Positions 17,083 to 24,890 of a stretch of 64,000 nucleotides of DNA are shown one piece after another. Positions within the stretch are counted from its first letter, which is position 1. The number at the start of each line of letters is the position of its first letter. The position numbers and the translations under genes are program-made. Source of the stretch: an uncultured Serinicoccus sp. Its GTDB lineage: Bacteria > Actinomycetota > Actinomycetes > Actinomycetales > Dermatophilaceae. Where the stretch lies: NCBI RefSeq assembly GCF_947500995.1, contig NZ_CANMUA010000004.1:186001-250000 (forward strand). Direction: 5' to 3'. The notes below the pieces were generated by a model. The model made no database searches, had not been told where the DNA came from, and saw only the letters and a list, made by a program, of their open reading frames with translations.

Positions 17083-17627
17083 GCACGACCGCACCATCCG
17101 GCAGCAGCGCCCGGCGCCGTCCGGTGCTGAGGTGGGTCCTGCTCGCCCTGGTCCTGCTGCCGCTCGTGGAGATCGCCGTCCTCGTGGCGGTCGGACGCAG
17201 CATCGGCCTGTGGTGGACCCTCTTCCTCGTCGTGGCGGTGGCCGTCCTCGGGACCTGGCTGGCCCGGCGCGAGAGCAGCCGCACCTACCGTGCGCTGCAG
17301 CAGGCGCTGAGCTCGGGCCGGATGCCGGCCGACGAGGTGACCGACGCGATCCTGCTCACGGTCGGCGGGCTCCTGCTGCTCCTGCCGGGGTTCGTCAGCG
17401 ACGTCCTGGCGCTCATCCTCGTGCTGCCCTTCACCCGACCCGCGGCACGACGCCTGCTGCAGGCCCTGGTGGCCAGCCGGGCCCTGACGGTGGTCGGGGG
17501 TCCTGTCGGACCCGGAGGTCGCCGCCCCGGCCGCCCACCCGGGGCCGGCACGGTCATCGACGGCGAGATCGTGGACGAGCACCCGCCACCGTGGGAGGAC
17601 GACACGCGTCCGCCCCTCGGTCGGTGA
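17079..17627 (+). CDS. fxsA: FxsA family membrane protein
   Basis: This 182-residue protein has the FxsA pattern: two N-terminal helices (about 20-68), the RRESSRTYRALQQALSSGRMPADEV segment, another hydrophobic helix pair (LLLLLPGFVSDVLALILVLP) and a Gly/Pro/Arg-rich tail. In E. coli FxsA (SuzA) excess relieves phage T7 exclusion by F plasmid; the cellular role is unclear. The GTG overlaps the ppm1 stop by four bases (GTGA), so it is translated with ppm1. A hairpin just after the stop probably ends the operon. Confidence 0.85.
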   Translation: MSTTAPSGSSARRRPVLRWVLLALVLLPLVEIAVLVAVGRSIGLWWTLFLVVAVAVLGTWLARRESSRTYRALQQALSSGRMPADEVTDAILLTVGGLLLLLPGFVSDVLALILVLPFTRPAARRLLQALVASRALTVVGGPVGPGGRRPGRPPGAGTVIDGEIVDEHPPPWEDDTRPPLGR

Positions 17628-17629
17628 CC

Positions 17630-17645
17630 CGCTGACTGGTCAGCG
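17630..17645 (+). terminator. Hairpin after fxsA
   Basis: CGCTGAC (17630-17636) pairs perfectly with GTCAGCG (17639-17645) around a 2-base centre, starting just after the fxsA stop. There is no T-run. It is likely a terminator or, given the tight centre, a dyad protein site. Confidence 0.45.
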
Positions 17646-17727
17646 CCGCACCGGGAGCGCTATCATGAGATGTTCCCCCCGCACACCGACCGCCGCACCA
17701 CGCTGCGTCCGGGACGGCGGACGGAAG

Positions 17728-17754
17728 GGGAACACGGGGCGGTCGGTCGACGTT
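17728..17754 (+). promoter_or_regulatory. SigR/SigH-type (disulfide-stress) promoter for rbpA
   Basis: GGGAAC (17728-17733) and CGTT (17751-17754) are separated by 17 bases, equal to the GGAAY-N18-GTT consensus of the actinobacterial oxidative-stress sigma factors SigR and SigH. Transcription would begin near 17761, leaving about 98 bases of leader before rbpA. rbpA is a known SigR target in Streptomyces, which fits. Confidence 0.7.
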
Positions 17755-17858
17755 GACACCAGTCAGCAGGGCGGTCACAGGTCCAGGTCTGGCGGCCGTC
17801 CACCGAACGCGACAGCGAACGATCACGCGTGTCCGATGACACGATGGGAGTGGAACAC

Positions 17859-18218
17859 ATGGCAGAGAGGTCCCTGCGCGGCACCAACCTCAGCTGGCTC
17901 TCCTTCGAGAGCGACGAGGGCGTCACCTTCAGCGACCGAGAGATCAGCCGCTACGTCTGCCCGGACGGGCACGTCAGCGAGCTGCCGTTCTCGGTGGAGG
18001 CGGAGATCCCGCCGATCTGGGAGTGCCGTTGCGGTCTCGACGCCAAGCTGGAGAACGGCCCCGAGCCCGAGCTGAAGGCGACCAAGCCGCAGCGCACCCA
18101 CTGGGACATGCTGCTCGAGCGGCGCTCGGTCCCTGAGCTCGAGGAGCTCCTGGAGGAGCGGCTGGCCCTGCTGCGCGAGATGCGCGGCGAGAAGCCCCGG
18201 CGCAAGCGCAGCGCCTGA
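17859..18218 (+). CDS. rbpA: RNA polymerase-binding protein RbpA
   Basis: This 119-residue protein matches RbpA over its length: N-terminal MAERSLRGTNLSW, a core with cysteines C34, C56 and C58, then the basic linker and sigma-interacting helix TKPQRTHWDMLLERRS. RbpA binds the housekeeping sigma factor and stabilises open complexes. The ATG at 17859 was chosen over a GTG at 17829 because it matches the family N-terminus and has a GGGAGTGG ribosome site. A SigR-type promoter lies upstream. A strong terminator follows at 18240-18273. Confidence 0.95.
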   Translation: MAERSLRGTNLSWLSFESDEGVTFSDREISRYVCPDGHVSELPFSVEAEIPPIWECRCGLDAKLENGPEPELKATKPQRTHWDMLLERRSVPELEELLEERLALLREMRGEKPRRKRSA

Positions 18219-18239
18219 GGCACGACATACCCGTCCGGT

Positions 18240-18273
18240 GAGGGCGTGGCCCGCGGTCGCGGGTCACGCCCTC
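18240..18273. terminator. Bidirectional terminator between rbpA and MFS gene
   Basis: GAGGGCGTG (18240-18248) pairs with CACGCCCTC (18265-18273), with further G+C pairing inside the loop (CCGCG with CGCGG). It lies between convergent genes. No T-run is present. Confidence 0.7.
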
Positions 18274-18289
18274 GTCGCGTCTCCCGGCC

Positions 18290-19678
18290 TCAGACCTTGC
18301 GCGGCTGCTCGTTGCCGGCCATGGCGATGCCCTTGCGCATGTCGACACGGGTGAGGATGAGACCCCCCACGACGAAGAAGGCGATGGTGACCAGGATCGC
18401 CGGGCGGTAGGACCCGGTGAGCTGGTAGGTCAGGCCGAAGGCGAGGGTCCCGAACCAGCTCGTCCCCCGCTCCATGGCCTGGTAGAAGCTGAAGTACTCC
18501 GACTCCTTGCCCGCGGGGACGAGCTGGGAGTAGAGCGATCGGGACAACGCCTGGGTCCCTCCCATGACGGTGCCGATGAAGACCGCGCAGACGAGCCAGA
18601 TCGTGAACGCGCCGGTGGGGACGAAGTAGGCGAAGGCCACCACCAGCGTCCACATGACCAGGCCGGCCAGCACCGTGCGCTTGGCTCCGACCCGGCCGGC
18701 GATCACCCCGAAGACCAGGGCCCCGCCGAAGGCGACGAACTGGACGAGCAGGATCGTGATGATGAGCTGGCTGGTGTCGAAGCCGAGGGCCTCGCTGCCG
18801 TAGAGGCTGGCCGAGGAGATGACCGTCTGGATGCCGTCGTTGAAGAAGAGATAGGCCAGCAGGAAGAGCAGGGTGTGCGGGTAGCCGCGCAGGTCGCCGA
18901 AGGTGTCGCGCAGCTGGGTGACCGTGCCGCCGAGCACCCCGGCCGAGCGCTCCACGGGGGTGGCCGTGGTGCCCCGGATGCGGCGCAGCCCGATGACCGG
19001 GATGAGCGTGAAGACCGCCCACCACAGGCCGGCCGACAGCAGGTTGAGGCGCACGGCCATCGTGTAGGAGATGCCGAGGGACTCGTGGACGGTCATGAGG
19101 CCGAGGTTGAGGGCCAGCAGGATGCCGCCGCCCAGGTAGCCCAACGCCCAGGCTCTCGACGACACCCGGTCGCGGTCGTCGGGGGAGGCCACCCGCACGA
19201 GCAGGGCGTCGTAGACGACGGTCGAGGCCCCCAGGCACAGGTTGGCCACGACGATCAGCAGCACCCCCAGCTCCCAGTTGCTGCCGTCGAGGAAGAACAT
19301 CGAGGCGGCCGCGGCGGCGCCGACCCAGGCCAGGCCGCCGAGGAGCCACGTCGGGCGGGGGTGGCGGTCCGCGACGGCACCGACGAAGAGCAGCACCACC
19401 GCCGACACCAGCGTCGCCACGGTGATGGTGTAGGGCGCGACCGACCCGACGGCCACCGGGACCCCGAGCACGGACAGCATCTGCTCACAGGTCTGGCCCT
19501 CGGCCAGGTCCGGGCAGGCGTCGGCCCGGGCCAGGGCGGTGAGGTAGGGCGCGATGAGGACCGTGCCGGTGGTCGTGACATAGGCCGAGTTGGCCCAGTC
19601 GTACCACCCGAAGGCCCGCTGGTGGGCGCGGGTGCGCTCGGACGCGGGATCGGCCCGGGGCACGGGGGGAGCTGTCAT
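18290..19678 (-). CDS. MFS transporter, UMF1/Atg22-like
   Basis: This 462-residue protein has twelve hydrophobic segments and the N-terminal FGWYDWANSAYVTTTGTVLIAP motif region typical of the UMF1 (unknown major facilitator 1) family, which includes vacuolar effluxer Atg22. Substrate unknown, possibly amino acids or a small solute. The ATG at 19678 was chosen rather than the ATG at 19687 because TACGAT lies 7 bases before the former and overlaps the latter. It is convergent with rbpA and divergent from the csbD gene. Confidence 0.83.
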   Translation of the reverse strand: MTAPPVPRADPASERTRAHQRAFGWYDWANSAYVTTTGTVLIAPYLTALARADACPDLAEGQTCEQMLSVLGVPVAVGSVAPYTITVATLVSAVVLLFVGAVADRHPRPTWLLGGLAWVGAAAAASMFFLDGSNWELGVLLIVVANLCLGASTVVYDALLVRVASPDDRDRVSSRAWALGYLGGGILLALNLGLMTVHESLGISYTMAVRLNLLSAGLWWAVFTLIPVIGLRRIRGTTATPVERSAGVLGGTVTQLRDTFGDLRGYPHTLLFLLAYLFFNDGIQTVISSASLYGSEALGFDTSQLIITILLVQFVAFGGALVFGVIAGRVGAKRTVLAGLVMWTLVVAFAYFVPTGAFTIWLVCAVFIGTVMGGTQALSRSLYSQLVPAGKESEYFSFYQAMERGTSWFGTLAFGLTYQLTGSYRPAILVTIAFFVVGGLILTRVDMRKGIAMAGNEQPRKV

Positions 19679-19795
19679 GGCGCCCATCGTAGGGACACCA
19701 CGGCCCGGAGCGAGGAGGCTCGAGGGGGCGGTTCGGCTTGCGCCGCCCCCGTCACGGGGTGAGGCTGAGGGGGTTGCCGAGGAAAGGAGCAGACC

Positions 19796-19978
19796 ATGGG
19801 TCTCGGAGACAAGATCTCGAACAAGGCCGAAGAGCTGAAGGGCAAGGCCAAGGAGGGCGTCGGCGACGCCACCGACAACGAGCAGATGCAGGCGGAGGGC
19901 CAGGCCGACCAGACCGGCGCCAACGTCAAGCAGGCCGGCGAGAACGCCAAGGACGCCTGGAAGGACGCCACCCGGTAG
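19796..19978 (+). CDS. CsbD-family stress protein
   Basis: This 60-residue, highly charged, Lys/Glu/Ala/Gly-rich protein fits the CsbD family: GDKISNKAEELKGKAKEGVG, then NEQMQAEGQADQ and NVKQAGENAKDAWKDATR. CsbD-like proteins are abundant, partly disordered and induced by general stress; function unknown. An excellent ribosome site (AAAGGAG) lies 9 bases before the ATG, unlike most genes here, which suggests high expression. A perfect 13-bp stem terminator follows. Confidence 0.88.
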   Translation: MGLGDKISNKAEELKGKAKEGVGDATDNEQMQAEGQADQTGANVKQAGENAKDAWKDATR

Positions 19979-20011
19979 TCATCCGTGTCCGGCGCGCAGC
20001 GCCGACCTGAC

Positions 20012-20041
20012 GACGCCCCCGGCCCGATGGCCGGGGGCGTC
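20012..20041. terminator. Perfect 13-bp stem terminator after csbD
   Basis: Bases 20012-20024 and 20029-20041 are exact reverse complements around the loop CGAT (GACGCCCCCGGCC / GGCCGGGGGCGTC). It lies between the csbD stop and the convergent AI-2E-type gene, three bases from the latter's stop codon. Confidence 0.8.
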
Positions 20042-20043
20042 CG

Positions 20044-21528
20044 TCATGCCCGGGGCGGGTGGTCCTGGTCCCCGTCATCCCGGTCCCGACGCAGGATCGG
20101 CGGCAGCAGCCGGTCGCGCAGGGAGGCGGCGATCTCGCTGGTCCGGTCCAGCAGGGCGACGCGGGCCGCCCCCTGCTCCCCCTGCGCCTGGAGGTAGGCC
20201 CGGCGAGCCCGCAGCTGGAAGATGGGGGCGGCGCTCTCGGCCCGCTGCGCGGCCCGGCGCCCCTCGTCGGTGATGTTGCGCAGGTCGTCGGTGTGCAGCT
20301 CGCCGGTGCGCAGGTCCAGGTGCTCGCTGCCGAACCTGATGAGGGTGAGCGCCGAGGCGAGCACAGGGACGGCGAGGAAGGCGCCGAGCACGCCCCACAG
20401 GGTGCCGCCGGCCGCGACCCCCAGGATCACCACGACCGGGTGCATCGACATGACGCGGCTGTGCATGAGGGGAGCCACGAAGGTGCTCTCCGCCTGCTGG
20501 ACCACCACGACGATGACGAGCACCCACAGCGCGGTGACCCAGCCCTGCGACACCAGCGCGACGAGCACCGCGAGGCCACCGGCGACGAAGGCACCGACGA
20601 TGGGGATGAAGGCCAGGAAGAAGGTGATGACGGCGAGGGCGAAGGCCAGCGGCACCTGCAGCAGGACCAGCCCGAGGCCGATGAAGACCGAGTCGACGGC
20701 GGCGACGACGGCCTGCGCCCGCAGGAAGCCGCCGAGCGTCACCCACACCCGCGCCAGCGCCTCGGTGAGGTACAGACCGGCGGTACGCCCGACGGACGTG
20801 CGCAGCCAGGGCAGGAAGCGGTGCCCGTCCTTGAGGAAGAAGAAGGTCAGCACGAGCACGAGGACGGTGGTCACCAGGATGGAGCCGACGGTGGACAGCG
20901 TCGACAGTGCCCCCTCGGCCAGGACGCTGGCCCGCGACTCCAGCCACTCGGTGGCCCGGTCGACGTAGTCGTCGAGCTGCTCGCTCTGGAGGTTCACCGG
21001 GGGACCGGAGAGCCACTCCAGGACGATGTCGGCCCCCTCGGTGACGTTGTCGGCGACCTGGCGCAGCTGGCTGCCCACCCCCGGGGCGATGGCGGCGACG
21101 ATGCCGCCGAAGATGGCGAGCGCCGTCACCATCACGGTGGCGGCGGCGAGCCCGGCCGGCCAGCGGTGCCGACGGAGCCAGCGCACGACGGGCCACAGCA
21201 CGGAGCTGACGATGAGGGCGAGGATGATCGGCAGCACCCCGACCCAGACCCGCCCGAGCAGGTAGAGCACGACGGCGACCGCGGCGACGACGAGCAGGAA
21301 GCGCCACGACCAGGCGGCCGCGCTGCGCAGCCCCTGCAGGATGAGGTCGCCGCGGTCGACGGTCGGCGGCACCGCGCGCGCGTCCTCGGCGGGCCCCTCG
21401 GCCGGCTGGTCCTGCGGGGACGGTGCGCCGGGCTCGGCCTGGTGCGGCTGCAGGTCGGGGTCGGGGTCCGGGTCGAGGGAGGGCGCGTCCTCGTCCTGGT
21501 CCGGCCCGGGCTGGTCCTGGGCGCTCAT
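20044..21528 (-). CDS. AI-2E family transporter (PerM-like)
   Basis: This 494-residue protein has the AI-2E exporter topology: a hydrophobic N-terminal block (about 80-150), a soluble middle (about 155-225), then helices including LVLTFFFLKDGHRFLPWL, FIPIVGAFVAGGLAVL and HPVVVILGVAAGGTLWGVLGAFLAVPV. The substrate of this subgroup is not known; some members are Na+/H+ antiporters. The N-terminal 60 residues are an Asp/Pro/Gln-rich disordered region. The ATG at 21528 has a GGAGGA ribosome site and overlaps the mutarotase stop (ATGA). Confidence 0.83.
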   Translation of the reverse strand: MSAQDQPGPDQDEDAPSLDPDPDPDLQPHQAEPGAPSPQDQPAEGPAEDARAVPPTVDRGDLILQGLRSAAAWSWRFLLVVAAVAVVLYLLGRVWVGVLPIILALIVSSVLWPVVRWLRRHRWPAGLAAATVMVTALAIFGGIVAAIAPGVGSQLRQVADNVTEGADIVLEWLSGPPVNLQSEQLDDYVDRATEWLESRASVLAEGALSTLSTVGSILVTTVLVLVLTFFFLKDGHRFLPWLRTSVGRTAGLYLTEALARVWVTLGGFLRAQAVVAAVDSVFIGLGLVLLQVPLAFALAVITFFLAFIPIVGAFVAGGLAVLVALVSQGWVTALWVLVIVVVVQQAESTFVAPLMHSRVMSMHPVVVILGVAAGGTLWGVLGAFLAVPVLASALTLIRFGSEHLDLRTGELHTDDLRNITDEGRRAAQRAESAAPIFQLRARRAYLQAQGEQGAARVALLDRTSEIAASLRDRLLPPILRRDRDDGDQDHPPRA

Positions 21529-22400
21529 CGTCTCCTCCGGTCCGCGCTCCGGTCGTGGACGGTGATCGTGCACCCCAGGGTGTGCGTCCCGCCGGGCGGG
21601 ACCAGCAGGCCGTGGTCACCGGTGGCCGCGGTCTCCACGCAGAGGAACCCGCGCCAGGCGTCGTCCTGCAGGTCGCTCATCTCGGCGGCCTGCTCGGCCC
21701 CGGGGTTCCACACGACCGTCTGCGTGCTGCCGTGGGTCTCCAGGACGAGCCGACGGTCCCGGTCGACCACCTCGACGTGGGGGAGGCCGGGGGAGTCGAC
21801 CACGGCGTCGGTCGGGCCCTCGATGCGCAGCGGTCCCGACAGGTGGCCGCGCCGGCCGGTGGTCTTGTCGAGGTAGCCGGCTCCCCTCAGGCCGAGGACC
21901 TCGGTCCGCCGCACGTCGTGCACCGCCAGGTAGGTGTGCAGCGCGGCCTCGACCGGCAGCACCGCGGCACCCGGGTTCGTGACCTCCAGGTCCAGTCGCA
22001 GGGACGGGTGCTCGGCCGGGGTCGGCACCGAGACGGCGTACCGCAGCCGGAACGGGCCGGGCAGATGCTCCACGCCGGCCGAGCCGGCGACGTCCTCGTC
22101 GGTGAGCGTCCAGGCCCATAGCTCCGGGTCCCGGGCCTCGGCACGGTGCCAGCTCGCCGTGCGGGCCACGCCGTGGCTGGGGGAGAGGTCGCCGTCGGGG
22201 CCGGCCGCGAACCAGGGGAAGCAGACGGGCACCCCGCCCCGGATGGCCTTGCTGCCGTCCAGGACGGCCGCCTCGCTGCACCAGACCACGGGACGGCCGT
22301 CCAGCTCCCAGGTGCTCAGGTGGGCCCCGAAGTCGTAGGCGACGAGACGTGAGGAGCCGCGCACGGCGGTGCGCGGGGTCGGCGGCGTGGCGGAAGGCAT
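21525..22400 (-). CDS. D-hexose-6-phosphate mutarotase / aldose 1-epimerase-like
   Basis: This 291-residue protein matches the YeaD-type galactose mutarotase-like fold: GGVPVCFPWF at 55-64, SHGVAR near 75-80 and ALHTYLAVHD in the middle, which carry the substrate-binding arginine and catalytic histidines. Family members interconvert anomers of hexose-6-phosphates. The ATG at 22400 was chosen because TAGCCT lies 7 bases upstream. The stop overlaps the start of the AI-2E transporter gene, so the two are co-translated. It is divergent from the acyltransferase gene. Confidence 0.85.
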   Translation of the reverse strand: MPSATPPTPRTAVRGSSRLVAYDFGAHLSTWELDGRPVVWCSEAAVLDGSKAIRGGVPVCFPWFAAGPDGDLSPSHGVARTASWHRAEARDPELWAWTLTDEDVAGSAGVEHLPGPFRLRYAVSVPTPAEHPSLRLDLEVTNPGAAVLPVEAALHTYLAVHDVRRTEVLGLRGAGYLDKTTGRRGHLSGPLRIEGPTDAVVDSPGLPHVEVVDRDRRLVLETHGSTQTVVWNPGAEQAAEMSDLQDDAWRGFLCVETAATGDHGLLVPPGGTHTLGCTITVHDRSADRRRR

Positions 22401-22479
22401 ACGGCACAGGCTACGGCGCGTCGGCGCAGCCCTGCCCGAGGATCCGTCGGGGCCGCCGGACCGGTGAGAGGCTGACCCC

Positions 22480-23538
22480 ATGCGAGGCACCGCGTGGATC
22501 AGCTGGCTGCGCTGCCTCGCTGTCTACGGCGTGGTCCTCATCCACACGGTCGGGGCGACCGCGACCGCGGGGGCGCAGGGGGAGACGGACCCAGTGGACG
22601 GGTGGGTGGCCCGGGCGCTGGACCTCCCGCTGCTGTGGGTCGTCCCGGTCTTCGTCATGGTCTCGGGCGCGTTGGCCCTCGACCCGGCGCGCTACCCCGG
22701 GGCGGGGGAGTTCCTGCGGCGACGCGTCTGGCGGCTGGTGCCCGCCGTGGTGGTCTGGAACCTCGTCTACGTGGTCTACCTCTCGCTGACCCGTCCCGGG
22801 TGGTGGGCAGGACCGGCCGAGGCCGTGCAGCGCGTCCTGGTCGGTGAGGTCGCCCCGCACCTGTACTTCCTGTGGATCGTCCTGGGGCTGTCCCTGCTGA
22901 CCCCGCTGCTCCTGCCGTGGCTGGCCCGGACCGGACGCCGCGCCTGGCTGGTGGCCGCCGCGGGGGCGTATGCCGTCCCGGTCCTGTCCCTGTGGCCGCT
23001 GGGGCCGGGCGGGGAGCCCGTCGGCGTGACGCACGCCGCATGGACGTGGTGGCTGCCCTACCTCGGCGCGTACCTGACCGGCTGGGCGCTGCGCGGGGTG
23101 CGGGTGCCCGACCGCCTGCTCCCCGTCCTGGTGCTCGTCGTCGTCGCGCTGTCGGTCCTGCTGACCTGGCAGTGGTCCAACCCGGCCGCGCCCACCTGGC
23201 TGCAGGACTGGGCAGGTGCCCACTACTACTCGCCCACGGTCGCGGTGCTGTCCGTCGCGGTCTACCTGCTGGCCCAGGCCCTGCTCGAGCCCGGAGGCGC
23301 CCAGTCGGTCATGACGTCGGACCGGGTGATGGCCGTGGTGGACCCGGTGGGGCGGGCCACCCTGGGCATCTTCGCCATGCACTTCCTCGTCCTGCTGGTC
23401 GGGACGGACACCGGTGTGCTCGGCGCCCCGGTGGCGCCGTGGCCCGTCCTGCTGGCCCGCTTCGTCCTGGTCGCGGCGGTGACGACGGGCCTGGTCCTCC
23501 TGGGACGGCGGGTCCCGGGGGTGCGGCGGGTGCTGTGA
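22480..23538 (+). CDS. Acyltransferase 3 family membrane protein
   Basis: This 352-residue protein has about ten transmembrane helices and the N-terminal WISWLRCLAVYGVVLIHTVG motif with the conserved Arg and His of OafA/WecH-type acyltransferases. Such enzymes O-acetylate surface polysaccharides or other extracytoplasmic acceptors. The acceptor cannot be deduced and no polysaccharide genes adjoin it. It is convergent with the SSB-like gene with only one base between stops. Confidence 0.8.
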   Translation: MRGTAWISWLRCLAVYGVVLIHTVGATATAGAQGETDPVDGWVARALDLPLLWVVPVFVMVSGALALDPARYPGAGEFLRRRVWRLVPAVVVWNLVYVVYLSLTRPGWWAGPAEAVQRVLVGEVAPHLYFLWIVLGLSLLTPLLLPWLARTGRRAWLVAAAGAYAVPVLSLWPLGPGGEPVGVTHAAWTWWLPYLGAYLTGWALRGVRVPDRLLPVLVLVVVALSVLLTWQWSNPAAPTWLQDWAGAHYYSPTVAVLSVAVYLLAQALLEPGGAQSVMTSDRVMAVVDPVGRATLGIFAMHFLVLLVGTDTGVLGAPVAPWPVLLARFVLVAAVTTGLVLLGRRVPGVRRVL

Positions 23539-23539
23539 G

Positions 23540-23896
23540 TCACGGCACCGGCAGCGGCACCGCGCGCAGCGAGGTCGCCTCGACGTCGTAGCGCGAGGCA
23601 GCCCCGGCGCCGGTCCGGAAGAAGCGTCGACGCAGGGCGCCGGTCACCTCCACGCCGCCGCCGTCCTCCAGCCGCAGCGCGGCCGCCCTCGCCCGGGCGG
23701 TCCAGCACGACACGTCGATGGTGTCCACGCGCTGGGCCGACCCGGACGCCGCGCGGCCCCGGCGCTGCGGCCGGGGCACGACGACCCGCAGCTGGACGAG
23801 GACGTCGCCGCTGGGCAGCTCCCGCTGCGTCGGGGCGCCGCTGACCCGGCCGCGCAGGTGCACCTCGTTGGCCGGTGCCGCCGCTGTGGTCGTCAT
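23540..23896 (-). CDS. Single-stranded DNA-binding protein-like OB-fold protein
   Basis: This 118-residue protein has an SSB-type OB fold: NEVHLRGRVSGAPTQRELPSGD at the start, a VDTIDVSCWTARARAAAL strand-helix and GVEVTGALRRRFFRT. It lacks the acidic C-terminal tip that recruits partner proteins in housekeeping SSB, so it is probably a secondary SSB. The ATG at 23896 is the only sensible start; frames further upstream are shadows. A role in competence or recombination is possible but unproved. Confidence 0.75.
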   Translation of the reverse strand: MTTTAAAPANEVHLRGRVSGAPTQRELPSGDVLVQLRVVVPRPQRRGRAASGSAQRVDTIDVSCWTARARAAALRLEDGGGVEVTGALRRRFFRTGAGAASRYDVEATSLRAVPLPVP

Positions 23897-24003
23897 GGGT
23901 CCACGATGGCCGGTGGGCGGGGCCGTGGGGGAGGGCTGCGGCCGATCTGTGGACGGACGGCCACCTGGTGGTGAGGGTGTGGATGGGCCACGGGGCCCGC
24001 GGC

Positions 24004-24828
24004 TCACATCTCCTCGTGGGTCTCCGGGTCCCCGCCGAAGAGCCGACCGTCCGGCCGGCCGAGGGCGGTGATGGCCGCGACCTCCTGGTCGGTGAGCTCC
24101 AGGTCGAGCACGTCGAGGTTGGCGCGCTGGCGTTCCGGCGTCGCCGACTTCGGCAGCGGCATCACCCCGCGCTGGAGGTGCCAGCGCAGGATGACCTGGG
24201 CGGGGGAGACGCCGAGGCGCTCGGCGGGGCCGGCCACCGCCTCGGCGTCGTACTGCGCCTGCCGCTTGCCCAGCGGGCTCCACGCCTGGGTGAGGACGCC
24301 GAGCCCCTGGTGCGCCTCCAGCAGGTCCGCCTGCGGGAAGAGGGGGTGGCACTCCACCTGGTTGAGGACCGGCGCCTCACCGGTCGCGTCGACGACCTCC
24401 TGCAGGTGGGTGCGGGTGTAGTTGCTCGTGCCGACCCAGCGCACCAGCCCCCGGTCCCGGCACTCCAGCAGGGCCTGGACGGCCTCGACGTAGCGGCCCT
24501 GCGAAGGGTTGGGCCAGTGCACCAGGGCGACGTCCACCTGCTCCAGCCCGAGCCGCTCCACCGACTGCTCCAGGGTCTCGATGGCGGCCCCGCGCGCGTG
24601 CGCGCGCCCGGGGATCTTGGTGGCCACCAGCACCTCGGCGCGGGGCACCCCGCTGCGGCGCAGCGCCTCACCGACCTCGCGCTCGTTCTCGTAGTTGACC
24701 GCCGTGTCGAGGTAGCGGTAACCAGCCTCGAGGGCGGACACGATCGCCTGCACCCCCTCCTCGCCGCGCAGGGGGTAGGTGCCGAAGCCGACGTGGGGGA
24801 GCGTGGTGCCGTCAGGAAGGGTATGCAT
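24004..24828 (-). CDS. Aldo/keto reductase
   Basis: This 274-residue AKR has the full catalytic tetrad D41, Y46, K71 and H104 and the C-terminal KSATPERQRANLDV NADPH-binding region. It resembles 2,5-diketo-D-gluconate reductase-type enzymes that reduce aldehydes and ketones with NADPH. The physiological substrate is unknown. TAGCGT lies 6 bases before the ATG. It lies downstream of the cardiolipin synthase gene on the same strand, with its own promoter. Confidence 0.88.
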   Translation of the reverse strand: MHTLPDGTTLPHVGFGTYPLRGEEGVQAIVSALEAGYRYLDTAVNYENEREVGEALRRSGVPRAEVLVATKIPGRAHARGAAIETLEQSVERLGLEQVDVALVHWPNPSQGRYVEAVQALLECRDRGLVRWVGTSNYTRTHLQEVVDATGEAPVLNQVECHPLFPQADLLEAHQGLGVLTQAWSPLGKRQAQYDAEAVAGPAERLGVSPAQVILRWHLQRGVMPLPKSATPERQRANLDVLDLELTDQEVAAITALGRPDGRLFGGDPETHEEM

Positions 24829-24890
24829 GTCCTCACGCTAGGACGCGGGCCGCCGGACCGCAGCCGCTGGGCCCACCTCGGGCCGGCAGG

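Noticed and set aside
13636-17097. Long - strand open frame (about 1153 codons) across lnt, ppm1 and the intergenic gap
   Set aside because: Antisense to lnt and ppm1 with composition typical of a shadow frame.
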